NCBI RefSeq assembly: GCF_017163705.1
Contig: NZ_JAFIWB010000039.1
Span: 1 to 35,060, forward strand
Direction: 5' to 3'
DNA from: Xanthomonas bonasiae
GTDB taxonomy: Bacteria > Pseudomonadota > Gammaproteobacteria > Xanthomonadales > Xanthomonadaceae
DNA length: 35,060 nt
Shown here: piece by piece, positions 8,709-14,773 of the stretch
Position numbering within the stretch: the stretch's first letter is position 1
How the letters are laid out: every line of letters begins with the position of its first letter
Translations under genes and position numbers: made by a program
Notes under the pieces: model-generated
What the model was told of the DNA's origin: nothing
Databases searched by the model: none
The model's input: the letters and a program-made list of their open reading frames with translations, nothing else

Positions 8709-9095
8709 TCAGGCCACCGTCGTTACGTGCACCGCGCGACGAAGCTTCGCGCGGTAGCTCCAGGCGAAGCACAGCGCCACGGGATAACCCAGCACCCGCA
8801 GGGGGTTGAGGAAGTGGACCCAGTAAGGGCGGCCATACCAGCGGGCGATGCGGTTTCGCAGGTACTTGTCGCTGTAGCCCCAGTCTGGCATCAGCATCCA
8901 CAGCATCAATGGAAAGACAAGAAAGGCGTCCACCGCAAAGGATGCGCAGATGTCCCTGTAGAACAGCCGGTCGACCTCGTCCAGATCACCCATGCCGATA
9001 CCACCCTTTTGCACCAGCGCCTGGCATTCGGTCTCGTCGATCCCGATCTCGGTCCAAGCGTAGGAGATGATTTCCCAAACGGTGCGTACGTCCAT
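8709..9095 (-). CDS. Small membrane protein, unknown function
   Basis: A protein of 128 residues. The first 50 are soluble and acidic (MDVRTVWEIISYAWTEIGID, MGDLDEVDRLFYRD). They are followed by a hydrophobic segment (AVDAFLVFPLMLWMLM) and a second one near the C-terminus (VLGYPVALCFAWSY), with a basic R-N-R-I-A-R-W loop between. GGGGGACGCATTC precedes the ATG. Upstream at 9156-9184 is one of three copies of a promoter-like module in this region. No family was recognised. The stop TGA lies in GCCTGAC, followed by an imperfect 26-bp palindrome at about 8674-8700. Confidence 0.7.
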   Translation of the reverse strand: MDVRTVWEIISYAWTEIGIDETECQALVQKGGIGMGDLDEVDRLFYRDICASFAVDAFLVFPLMLWMLMPDWGYSDKYLRNRIARWYGRPYWVHFLNPLRVLGYPVALCFAWSYRAKLRRAVHVTTVA

Positions 9096-9155
9096 GAATG
9101 CGTCCCCCGTGAGGCGCCTGACCCTCTATCGGCCGTGCAAGCGCGGCATGGCACG

Positions 9156-9184
9156 ATCCTCGCCGAGGCCCCGACGGCCGTCAA
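9156..9184 (-). promoter_or_regulatory. Promoter-like module, copy 1 of 3
   Basis: On the minus strand TTGACG is separated by exactly 17 bases from GAGGAT, about 60 bases upstream of the start at 9095. The same -35, spacer length and GAG(G/T)AT box recur at 10598-10626 and 15533-15561. Confidence 0.5.
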
Positions 9185-9380
9185 TCATCGAAATGCCCAG
9201 GGCTGCCTCATGACCGGTCGCAAGACATATCGGCCTGGGCATGGTGGTCGAGCGCAGCGCCTCCGTTGCGGCAGTCCCCGTGCAGCGACCAAAAGGAACA
9301 CAGCGAAGCGCGCCTATGGGATCGAGGCGATGTCGGCTCGTCCGGGGGGATGACTGGCTGCAGTGAAGCTCCGCTTACTT

Positions 9381-9908
9381 TTAACCACCGCCCGGCTCGT
9401 CCCCATCCGCGTCTGCCCAGGCAATTTCTGCGCGCTGCCGATCCGACAGCGGCAGAATGTTGCCTTGCGCGATGGTGAGGACAGTGCCAGCCATCAGCGC
9501 ATCCGTGAAGATGCAATTCTCAAACGAGGAGCGGCGAAGATCTGATGCTCTCAGGTCTGCAGATTCAAACGACGTGTTGGAAAAGACGGATCCGCGCATG
9601 TCACTCTGCGTAAGCAGTGCAGATGAAAAATCCACGTGGGTGAATTCGTTCAAAGAGAGATTCGACTCCGAAAAATCCGTGTTCTGAAAAGAGACTTTAC
9701 TGATCTCGGAGCGGCCAAAGAATGTGCGCGGCAAGGTCAGATTGCTGAGGTCTTCCCCGTCTATCGCCGTTCGAAAGAAGTTGACGCCCAATGGCTCCTC
9801 GTCATCGTATTGCGGGAGATGGTCGGGAACGGGCGGAACATCGCCAGGTTCCAAGTAGCTCGGCTGCAGGCGTAGGCAAGATGCTTCATAGCTTTGTCTA
9901 GTGCCCAT
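9381..9908 (-). CDS. Pentapeptide-repeat protein
   Basis: A protein of 175 residues. From about residue 50 to 145 it repeats A(D/N)LxxSxF-type pentapeptides: DLSNLTLPRTFF, DFSESNLSLNEFTHVDFSSALLTQSDMRGSVFSNTSFESADLRASDLRRSSFENCIFTDA. This pattern folds into a right-handed quadrilateral beta-helix. Family members include DNA-gyrase-protecting Qnr/MfpA proteins and effectors, but short orphan copies like this have no assigned role. The N-terminal 45 residues are acidic and proline-rich. TGAGGATCC before the ATG is an acceptable ribosome site. A gyrase-protection role is only a possibility. Confidence 0.85.
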   Translation of the reverse strand: MGTRQSYEASCLRLQPSYLEPGDVPPVPDHLPQYDDEEPLGVNFFRTAIDGEDLSNLTLPRTFFGRSEISKVSFQNTDFSESNLSLNEFTHVDFSSALLTQSDMRGSVFSNTSFESADLRASDLRRSSFENCIFTDALMAGTVLTIAQGNILPLSDRQRAEIAWADADGDEPGGG

Positions 9909-9983
9909 GGATCCTCAGTGTCGGCTGACAAGACGTAAATCGCTCTGGATAGTATCCAGACGAATCGATTGCGGGAAGCGTAC

Positions 9984-10045
9984 CGAGTCAGTCTTCGGTA
10001 CGGCAGCCGCCAGGCTCACCACTTGTTCGCCGTCGCGCACAGGCA
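9984..10045 (-). pseudogene. Remnant of a symE-like toxin gene (C-terminal fragment)
   Basis: On the minus strand this short stretch still encodes V-R-D-G-E-Q-V-V-S-L-A-A, matching the C-terminal [11 protein letters not shown] of the intact SymE-like gene at 12798-13148. The surrounding bases (GAGTCAGTC...CCAGGCTCACCAC) also match that gene. The upstream part is lost and the stop codon is out of frame, so it cannot make a toxin. Nothing else is recognised in 9909-10158 except an attC-like structure near 10097-10164. Confidence 0.65.
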
Positions 10046-10158
10046 TCTACAGCGTTCGGCCGACGACAACGCTCAGTTCTTCCGAAGCCGAAGTCAGATT
10101 GTCTTTTTTGTGAAGCTGAATCCGTTACCAGCAAACAAGCGTCGGTTTGGACGGATCG

Positions 10159-10557
10159 TTAGCCCGTCTTCCCACGTACCGGCGTCAACATGAGCGGCGT
10201 GTGGTGGTGTCCGGTTTCGGCCGGCCACAGTTCGCCCGGCAGGGTGATGCGCTTGCCGAGCTGAGGCCGGAATAGAGCGTATTGCCCAGGCTCCAAGAAC
10301 AGTTGCAGGCGGCTGGCCGAGATGACGCCTTGCTCGGAATCGTGCACACAGACCGGCGCCGGCAGTCGCAGGACGAAATAGGTCTCGGCCTCGTCGCCGT
10401 CCTGGACGCTCTCGTAGTTGGGCGGGCCTGGGAAGGTGACGCGCTCGAGTACCCCAGTGAGCCCAACCACCGCCGGCTGACCGGGCAGGCACTGGGCGTT
10501 CGCAGCACTCGATGCCGCGGTGAGCAAGCTCAGCAAAAAGACGATATGTCGGAGCAT
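10159..10557 (-). CDS. Secreted DUF4431-like protein
   Basis: A protein of 132 residues with signal peptide MLRHIVFLLSLLTAASSAANA (cleavage before QCLPG). The mature region has CLPGQPAVVGLTGVLERV, LPAPVCVHDSEQGV, LFLEPGQYALFRPQLGKRITLPGEL and ends ETGHHHTPLMLTPV. A TGHHHTP motif near the C-terminus is, as I recall, typical of DUF4431 proteins, whose function is unknown. Two cysteines could form a disulfide in the periplasm. It is a probable paralogue of the protein at 2800-3216. A promoter-like module lies at 10598-10626. The stop TAA sits in GGCTAAC, an attC-like left core. Confidence 0.8.
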   Translation of the reverse strand: MLRHIVFLLSLLTAASSAANAQCLPGQPAVVGLTGVLERVTFPGPPNYESVQDGDEAETYFVLRLPAPVCVHDSEQGVISASRLQLFLEPGQYALFRPQLGKRITLPGELWPAETGHHHTPLMLTPVRGKTG

Positions 10558-10597
10558 GGGCGCTAACCGCTATTGGACCGCTTAAACACGGCATGCG

Positions 10598-10626
10598 ATC
10601 CTCGCCGAGTCGTTGACTACCGTCAA
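10598..10626 (-). promoter_or_regulatory. Promoter-like module, copy 2 of 3
   Basis: TTGACG, 17 bases, GAGGAT on the minus strand, about 45-70 bases upstream of the start at 10557. The similarity to copy 3 continues downstream of the -10 box (GTTTAAGCGGTCCAATAG against GTTTAGGCAGTTCAATAG), so the two upstream regions share ancestry beyond the promoter boxes. Confidence 0.55.
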
Positions 10627-10678
10627 TCGACCCAAGAACTCGAAGGTTCCTAGCCTTTGCCAGCCAGGGGTGTAAGAA

Positions 10679-10737
10679 CTGGGTCCGAGTCCAACCTTAA
10701 GGTGTTGCGTACAGAGAAGTGCGCTCTGACGCCATTT
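10679..10737. repeat. GGGTCAGAGT-type palindromic element (diverged)
   Basis: The ends read CTGGGTCCGAGT and GTGCGCTCTGACGCCATTT, which are near-complementary. A better-preserved relative lies at 16271-16333 and half-elements at 12095-12115 and 16804-16865. These elements sit at gene borders of the accessory stretch and look like small non-autonomous (MITE/REP-like) elements. Confidence 0.5.
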
Positions 10738-10755
10738 CCTCAAGTCCCACCGCAT

Positions 10756-11217
10756 TCAACACGATTCGCCGCGAGTCACCAACAGATCTACGCTCATGTC
10801 AAGTGACGCATCCTCGCTAGGCAGTGCGACCGGGCTGTTGATGCCGGCTGCTATGACTGATTTGATCTGGCAAGCGGGAATTCCCTGCTCCAGAAGATAG
10901 TCATATACAAGTTGAGCGCGACGCCCAGACAACGCCATGCAATCTGCAGGGCTACACTCGATCTTGTTTGCTCTGCCCATCAAGTCGTAAGGAACAGCTG
11001 GATACTCCTTCAAGATCGAAACGTTCACGCGTAAGTTCTCGATTTGACTTCTAGCCGAGTTATCCAATGATTGCTCAAGGCTCTCCCCTACAAGCGGATG
11101 CCCTTGCTTGAAGTCGATCGTTCGCCAGTCAAGCGACGTCGACTGAACAGGACTTGCGGCTAGCGCCGCAGCGAAGACCGTCAGGATCCTAATTGAAGTA
11201 AGACGGATACTTGGCAT
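10756..11217 (-). CDS. Small secreted OmpA-like protein
   Basis: A protein of 153 residues with a signal peptide (SIRILTVFAAALAASPVQS). The C-terminal part carries a degenerate OmpA-type peptidoglycan-binding motif: YDLMGRANKIECSPADCMALSGRRAQLVYDYLLEQGIPACQIKSV, corresponding to G-x-x-D...LS-x-x-RA-x-x-V-x-x-YL-x-x-x-GI in the family. The usual Asp is not in place and three cysteines are added, so peptidoglycan binding is uncertain. The start codon is three bases past an attC core at 11221-11227, the normal position for the first codon of a gene cassette. Confidence 0.75.
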   Translation of the reverse strand: MPSIRLTSIRILTVFAAALAASPVQSTSLDWRTIDFKQGHPLVGESLEQSLDNSARSQIENLRVNVSILKEYPAVPYDLMGRANKIECSPADCMALSGRRAQLVYDYLLEQGIPACQIKSVIAAGINSPVALPSEDASLDMSVDLLVTRGESC

Positions 11218-11220
11218 GAC

Positions 11221-11279
11221 ACTTCACCCCTGATTGATCCGACGCACGAAGCGGCTTGTGCCTGACCGAACTGTTAGGC
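11221..11279 (-). other. attC (59-base element) of an integron-type cassette
   Basis: On the minus strand it starts with a perfect left core GCCTAAC (11273-11279), then AGTTCGGTCAGG, a CGCTTCG central loop, CGGATCAATCAGG and a right core GTGAAGT (11221-11227; one change from GTTRRRY). Length 59 bp. The arms align with the site at 14772-14831. A cassette gene begins three bases later. Confidence 0.72.
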
Positions 11280-11297
11280 CTTTGCTAATCGAGAGGA

Positions 11298-11345
11298 GTC
11301 TAACGCTTGGGCGAGCCGCACTGCGAAGCGCTCTCAGCGTACGCC
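11298..11345 (-). other. Partial attC (right half)
   Basis: On the minus strand GTTAGAC (11298-11304), a perfect right core, is preceded by GCGGCTCGCCCAAGC, matching the right arm of aadA-type sites, and a CGCTTCGC loop. The left core is missing. Only 18 bases separate this core from the next attC at 11221-11279, so the segment between them is a geneless cassette. Confidence 0.6.
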
Positions 11346-11392
11346 ACGGCCACCGGCGCGGCGAGCAGAGCAGTGGCGCAGCCAGTGCCGAG

Positions 11393-11515
11393 TCAGTCCT
11401 CGGCGGCCAGGCTCACTACCAGCTCGCCGTCGCGCACGCGCAACTTCTTGCCGATGGCGAAGCCAACTCCTCCAGCCAGCGGCCGGACAGGTACACGGCG
11501 GCCCGCATGCGGGCC
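11393..11515 (-). pseudogene. symE-like toxin pseudogene with a one-base deletion
   Basis: The minus strand encodes [14 protein letters not shown] in one frame and [23 protein letters not shown], followed by TGA, in the next. Together they equal the conserved C-terminal half of the intact SymE-like protein ([16 protein letters not shown]...[14 protein letters not shown]). Loss of one G near 11463 breaks the frame between EEL and GFA, and two codons are missing after KKL. The N-terminal half is absent. The toxin domain is therefore inactivated. Confidence 0.78.
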
Positions 11516-11609
11516 GGGCGTGACTGCTAGGTGCCGCCCGACTACGGCACATAGACCAGGTGAACCCCAACCGAGAAGCATAGGCCGATCGGTGACGACA
11601 TTACCGTCC

Positions 11610-11615
11610 TATACT
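11610..11615 (+). promoter_or_regulatory. Probable -10 box for the Dabb-domain gene
   Basis: TATACT lies 37 bases upstream of the ATG at 11652. No good -35 hexamer is seen at the usual distance. Confidence 0.35.
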
Positions 11616-11651
11616 CGCAGGCCCGCAGACTATGAACTGAAGGGCCTGATC

Positions 11652-12080
11652 ATGACCGATCGCACGCGCCGAGATCTCATCGTTGCCGCCACCGCGTTGG
11701 CGGCCGGCGTGGTTGCCGCCGGCTCCCGCGCGGCCACGTCCACGTCCGCCAACAAGGCATCGTTCCCGCCGGTCGTGCACCACGTGTTCTTCTGGCTGAA
11801 GAATCCGGATTCCAAAGAGGATCTAGCCAAGCTGCTCGCCGGTTTGCGAACGTTGGCCGGCATCGACACCGTGCGCGGCATCCACATCGGCGTGCCGGCG
11901 GAGACCGAGCAGCGCGGCGTCGTCGATGGTAGCTACAGCGCCTCGGAACTCCTGTTCTTCGACGATGTGGCCGGACAGAACGCCTATCAGGTCCATCCCA
12001 TTCACAAGCAGTTCGTCGCCGATTGCGAGCACCTGTGGCAGCGCGTGGTCGTGTATGACGTCAAGGCCGCCGCGCCGTAA
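11652..12080 (+). CDS. Dabb (stress-responsive alpha/beta barrel) protein with Tat-like signal
   Basis: A protein of 142 residues. The N-terminus [27 protein letters not shown] has the twin-arginine pattern (RRDLI) followed by a weakly hydrophobic run, so Tat export is likely. The mature domain is a complete Dabb fold: [56 protein letters not shown] and a closing VVVYDV. The HPxHxxFV motif and the ferredoxin-like strand order are the family hallmarks. Dabb proteins include dimeric stress-response and polyketide-cyclase-like proteins; this one has no assigned role. Unlike most neighbours it is on the plus strand. AAGGG precedes the start. Confidence 0.85.
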   Translation: MTDRTRRDLIVAATALAAGVVAAGSRAATSTSANKASFPPVVHHVFFWLKNPDSKEDLAKLLAGLRTLAGIDTVRGIHIGVPAETEQRGVVDGSYSASELLFFDDVAGQNAYQVHPIHKQFVADCEHLWQRVVVYDVKAAAP

Positions 12081-12094
12081 CGCATTTGCAGCTA

Positions 12095-12115
12095 GAAGTG
12101 CACGCTGACTCCATC
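12095..12115. repeat. Half of a GGGTCAGAGT-type palindromic element
   Basis: AGAAGTGCACGCTGACTCC matches the right end of the element at 16271-16333. The left partner is decayed. Confidence 0.35.
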
Positions 12116-12190
12116 CTTTGGAAGTCTGCTCAGATTGACTTCTTAAGTGAACTTGACCCTGAGGTTCTGCAAAATCCTATAAGGAAGCCT

Positions 12191-12616
12191 ATGAAAGCCT
12201 CGACAATTTCCTTAGTCGTGGTAGCAAGTGCCGTAAGTGCGATCGTCGGCGGCGTGGTGGGCGGTAGTTATGCGCTTTCCCGTACCGAAGCGTCTGCCGC
12301 CGCATGGCACTGGTTGGATGCATCGGCCATGCTCGCCAATGCCAACGGATCGCCGAAGAACGCAGAGCAGCAGCGGGATTCGCTCAACGCGAACTTCGTG
12401 GCGCAAACCCGCTTGTTGGCAAGCACCTTGGGTGAGGTGAAGGACGATGCTCTGCACGCCCGCGTAATCGAGCGTGCCAAGTCGCTCTCTGCCCATCCCG
12501 ATGCGATTGCCGAAACATCGCTGACCTTGGAGCAACGAAAAGAAGCGTTGACGGCGCTCTCCTGCCTTGCCGGCGCCGCCGATGGTGAGTCCCTGCAGCG
12601 GTGTGCAAAGGGCTGA
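12191..12616 (+). CDS. Small membrane-anchored or exported protein, unknown function
   Basis: A protein of 141 residues with one N-terminal hydrophobic segment rich in Val and Gly (ISLVVVASAVSAIVGGVVGGSYAL), probably an uncleaved anchor with a periplasmic helical domain. That domain reads AWHWLDASAMLANANGS...AEQQRDSLNANFVAQTRLLASTL. AAGGAAGCCT before the ATG supports this start over an upstream one at 12086. It may be co-transcribed with the Dabb gene 110 bases upstream. A 17-bp perfect hairpin follows ten bases after the stop. Confidence 0.7.
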   Translation: MKASTISLVVVASAVSAIVGGVVGGSYALSRTEASAAAWHWLDASAMLANANGSPKNAEQQRDSLNANFVAQTRLLASTLGEVKDDALHARVIERAKSLSAHPDAIAETSLTLEQRKEALTALSCLAGAADGESLQRCAKG

Positions 12617-12625
12617 CTACATTGC

Positions 12626-12663
12626 AAGCAAAGAAGGAGCGAAGAATCGCTCCTTCTTTGCTT
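12626..12663 (+). terminator. Perfect 17-bp hairpin, probable terminator
   Basis: The arms AAGCAAAGAAGGAGCGA and TCGCTCCTTCTTTGCTT pair without mismatch around an AGAA loop. It lies just after the stop at 12616. The T-rich 3' arm can serve as the release tract on the plus strand, and the A-rich 5' arm gives a similar tract on the minus strand. Confidence 0.75.
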
Positions 12664-12797
12664 AGCTACATCGCGAGACACAGGTAGCCTCTGCACACCC
12701 AAGAAGACCGGCTGCGCTTATCGATCACCTCGCCATGGCCCCGACTGTCAGCATTAACTGACCACATACCCATTGCGCCCGATGCACGGCAGTCGGT

Positions 12798-13148
12798 TCA
12801 GTCCTTGGTGGCCAGGCTTACCACCAGTTCGCCGTCGCGTACGCGCACGTGCAGCTTCTTGCCGATGGCGAAGCCCAGTTCCTCCATCCAGCGGCCGGCC
12901 AGGCGCAATGCGGGCATGCGCTTGCCGTTGGCGGCATGGCCGCAGCCGACGGTGCAGTGCTGCGGTGGGCGCGTGCGGCGCGGGGCGCGTTGCTGGCGGG
13001 CGAGATCGGCGGCGTCGGACGCGGCGATCTGCTCGGGCGTCAGCATGGGGATGAGCTCGGACTCGACGATGGTCCAGTTCGGGCAGCAGGTTGCCTTGCG
13101 CGTGGCACGCTTGCGCGTAGGGGCGGGACGGGATGACGGTGGATGCAT
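12798..13148 (-). CDS. SymE-like toxin (type I toxin-antitoxin family)
   Basis: A protein of 116 residues. The start at 13148 is preceded by AAGGAGGGCTTCGCC, a strong ribosome site, so the in-frame ATG at 13193 is less likely. The C-terminal half, [34 protein letters not shown], is the conserved SymE domain. SymE has an AbrB-like swapped-hairpin fold and in E. coli is an SOS-induced toxin that blocks growth and whose mRNA is controlled by the antisense RNA SymR. The N-terminal half is basic, with RKRATRKATCC and a CTVGCGH pair that may bind metal. Two decayed relatives lie at 11393-11515 and 9984-10045 on the same strand. The leader at 13149-13276 is structured, as expected for RNA control. 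Confidence 0.82.
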   Translation of the reverse strand: MHPPSSRPAPTRKRATRKATCCPNWTIVESELIPMLTPEQIAASDAADLARQQRAPRRTRPPQHCTVGCGHAANGKRMPALRLAGRWMEELGFAIGKKLHVRVRDGELVVSLATKD

Positions 13149-13199
13149 GGCGAAGCCCTCCTTGACGGCCAGAAACCCGCCGCCGATCGGCATCGGGAT

Positions 13200-13288
13200 G
13201 TCGGGAGGTTAGAAACCGCTAGTAGACGGCGGGCGTATTTCCCCGAAGGGTGTTGTATTAGCCGCCCTCCCGACGCAGGCTACGCGTC
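13200..13288 (-). promoter_or_regulatory. Structured leader upstream of the symE-like gene
   Basis: Nested inverted repeats occur just upstream of symE: GTCGGGAGG (13200-13208) with CCTCCCGAC (13267-13275), and inside it GGCGG with CCGCC. A further hairpin GACGC...GCGTC follows at about 13273-13288. This can fold the 5' leader of the symE mRNA. Type I toxins are normally controlled at this place by an antisense RNA; no clear antisense promoter could be fixed by eye. Confidence 0.4.
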
Positions 13289-13312
13289 GTCTTGCACCTG
13301 AGGATCAGGCAC

Positions 13313-13342
13313 AAAAAACCCACCGGTTTGTCGGAGGTGGGT
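13313..13342 (-). terminator. Intrinsic terminator on the minus strand
   Basis: Reading the minus strand, ACCCACC pairs with GGTGGGT around a TCCGACAAACC loop-containing segment and is followed by TTTTTTGT. It ends transcription from the two-gene unit at 13460-14088, or a separate small RNA starting near 13385, before symE. Confidence 0.8.
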
Positions 13343-13410
13343 ACCGCTACTAGAGGAGTTTCTACGCTCCTTGGGATGCAGATTGCTACTAGCTACCGTG
13401 GATGTCAAGT
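13343..13410 (-). ncRNA. Possible small RNA ending at the terminator
   Basis: On the minus strand a TTGACA box (about 13405) is followed by a 68-base non-coding stretch with a hairpin (AGGAG...CTCCT) and then the intrinsic terminator. It contains CTAGTAG, complementary to CTACTAG in the symE leader (about 13214-13220). The -10 box is poor. It may simply be the 3' UTR of the upstream two-gene unit. Confidence 0.25.
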
Positions 13411-13459
13411 AGTGGAAAAGCACTAGCACAGAAGTAAAAGTAAACCTGGCCCCGTTACC

Positions 13460-13711
13460 TCAACCTTTCTCGATACTAAGCAGAACAATGTCTTTGTCTT
13501 TCTTTGTGATGAAGGCCCGGAAATTGCTGCTTATACGCATTACATAGATTTCTTCGGTTGCGCCTGTTACTCGCCGAATTGATGAGTTGCTCTCAAGATT
13601 TGTTGCGTTTAGAGACTCAAGCCTCGACAGTAGCTGTTGTAGCGGGAGCTGTTCGCGGACTTCAGTTCTCTGTAATGTTTCTTGCGCGGGCTTAGAGAGA
13701 AGTATGCTCAT
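13460..13711 (-). CDS. Small RelE/ParE-like protein, possible toxin
   Basis: A soluble protein of 83 residues. It begins with a helical region (MSILLSKPAQETLQRTEVREQLPLQQLLSRLESL). It ends with EIYVMRISSNFRAFITKKDKDIVLLSIEKG, the beta-strand pattern of RelE/ParE/HigB toxins, in which R-x-S-x-x-F-R-A is followed by an Asp-Ile-x-x-L-x-I strand. The usual C-terminal catalytic residues cannot be assigned. Its ATG overlaps the stop of the upstream membrane-protein gene by four bases (ATGA), so both are made together. GGGGGTAAA precedes the start. No antitoxin-like gene with a DNA-binding domain adjoins it. Base composition is AT-rich for this genome. Confidence 0.7.
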   Translation of the reverse strand: MSILLSKPAQETLQRTEVREQLPLQQLLSRLESLNATNLESNSSIRRVTGATEEIYVMRISSNFRAFITKKDKDIVLLSIEKG

Positions 13712-14088
13712 TTTACCCCCAAATTCTTTAGAAACATCTTGGAATCTACCAAAGATGCCTGTTCTGGATTTTTCTGTATCAACGCAGCAAGCCCTTCAAG
13801 CTTTGCTTTTCGCATAAGGGCAATGCAGTGCAAATCATCTGCATATTTCATAACATTCTCATCGTAATTTAAAAATCTTACATGGATGAAAATCCAGATT
13901 CCGGAACTTAATGCCAGCAACCAGAAAGAAGAGACTTGGGTTAATAGCGACCACGTCAATATACCTTTAGGCATTATCTGGCTTGCCATGATGCTTGATA
14001 AGACACCAATAACTACGGTCAGAATTAGTGTTACTGATAGCCGTAGACGCGGTGATTTTGCTATGTATTCCACACGGCCCCCATGCAT
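13708..14088 (-). CDS. Two-helix membrane protein, partner of the RelE-like protein
   Basis: A protein of 126 residues. Two transmembrane segments are visible, LSVTLILTVVIGVLSSIMA (about 18-36) and SFWLLALSSGIWIFIHVRF (about 54-72), followed by a cytoplasmic helical tail (MKYADDLHCIALMRKAKLEGLAALIQKNPEQ...). No family was recognised. The ATG lies nine bases past an attC core (14098-14104), so the gene pair 13460-14088 forms one integron-type cassette. Translational coupling to the RelE-like gene suggests they work together, for example as an effector and membrane partner; that is inference. Confidence 0.72.
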   Translation of the reverse strand: MHGGRVEYIAKSPRLRLSVTLILTVVIGVLSSIMASQIMPKGILTWSLLTQVSSFWLLALSSGIWIFIHVRFLNYDENVMKYADDLHCIALMRKAKLEGLAALIQKNPEQASLVDSKMFLKNLGVK

Positions 14089-14097
14089 AGCTCTTGT

Positions 14098-14152
14098 GGC
14101 TAACTAATCAAGCCGACCCGCGAAGCGGGCTCGGCTTGAATGAATTTTAGAT
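14098..14152 (-). other. attC recombination site
   Basis: On the minus strand: left core ATCTAAA (14146-14152), ATTCATTCAAGCCGAG, a CCCGC-TTCG-CGGG stem-loop, CGGCTTGATTA, and right core GTTAGCC (14098-14104). Length 55 bp, nearly fully palindromic with the extrahelical asymmetry expected of attC. It begins six bases after the stop of the gene at 14159-14773. Confidence 0.78.
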
Positions 14153-14158
14153 GCGCGG

Positions 14159-14773
14159 CTAAATCCCGTCAGCAATTCGTTGGATTTCTGGCCTGAGGGA
14201 TCCATAATTAAACTCAAAGCCAAGCACTACAAAAATCTCGTTTTTTGGATCAACAAGCTTGAAAATATGGCCGTATTGGATCTTTGCCACTTGGTATGCG
14301 CCGATTATTGGGTCGGGAAATATCGTTCCCGAATCCAGCCCGAGGAAGTAACGATCCAAGCGCTCGTCAAAGTGCTCTAGTGAATCTCTCAATGCCCTAT
14401 CTTTGAGAGGCGACTCATCCGTCACACCAAATGCTTCACGCAACTTGGAGCCTCGCGCTTCAGCCAAGGTGGCAAAAGGGGAATTCCTCTTGCTGTTTTG
14501 CTTAGACGGCCAAAAGTAGCGAGATAGGTTTCCACAATGCCCGAGAGCCTCATGCACAGAACTCACGGCCTCAGCGTCGTCCTTCGCCTTACACGCGACG
14601 TCAAACCGCTCAAAGGCATGCAATGCTCGGCTAGCGCTGTGGTAAAGGGCGCGGCCATAGATTTCCCGAAAGTACGGAACAACTCCGCCCCATTCACGTG
14701 CAACCAAAGTGGCTCTGCGTTCAAGTTCCTGATTGTCTAGATCATTGGGTCGCAATGCACTGCCTCCGCACAT
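14159..14773 (-). CDS. Cassette protein with an HEPN-like R-x4-H motif
   Basis: A helical soluble protein of up to 204 residues. Near residues 130-145 it reads DRALRDSLEHFDERLDRYF; the R-D-S-L-E-H core matches the R-x4-6-H motif of HEPN ribonuclease domains, and the charged helix around it (RDSLEHFDERLD) is typical. Other parts (YHSASRALHAFERFDVA, ALGHCGNLSRYFWP) are unrecognised. The ATG at 14773 overlaps the attC core of the preceding cassette. An in-frame TTG at 14755 follows GGAGG at seven bases and could be the true start (198 residues). HEPN proteins often act as RNA-cutting toxins or defence effectors, but the domain call rests on one motif. Confidence 0.68.
   Translation of the reverse strand: MCGGSALRPNDLDNQELERRATLVAREWGGVVPYFREIYGRALYHSASRALHAFERFDVACKAKDDAEAVSSVHEALGHCGNLSRYFWPSKQNSKRNSPFATLAEARGSKLREAFGVTDESPLKDRALRDSLEHFDERLDRYFLGLDSGTIFPDPIIGAYQVAKIQYGHIFKLVDPKNEIFVVLGFEFNYGSLRPEIQRIADGI

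Noticed and set aside
12626..12663. The perfect 17-bp hairpin as an attC site
   Set aside because: It lacks RYYYAAC and GTTRRRY ends and extrahelical bases and is fully symmetric with a four-base loop. It fits a terminator better.
9984..13148. Near-equal spacing of about 1400 bases between the three symE-like copies, as if a tandem duplication
   Set aside because: The sequences between the copies encode different genes and show no similarity, so the spacing is probably coincidence.
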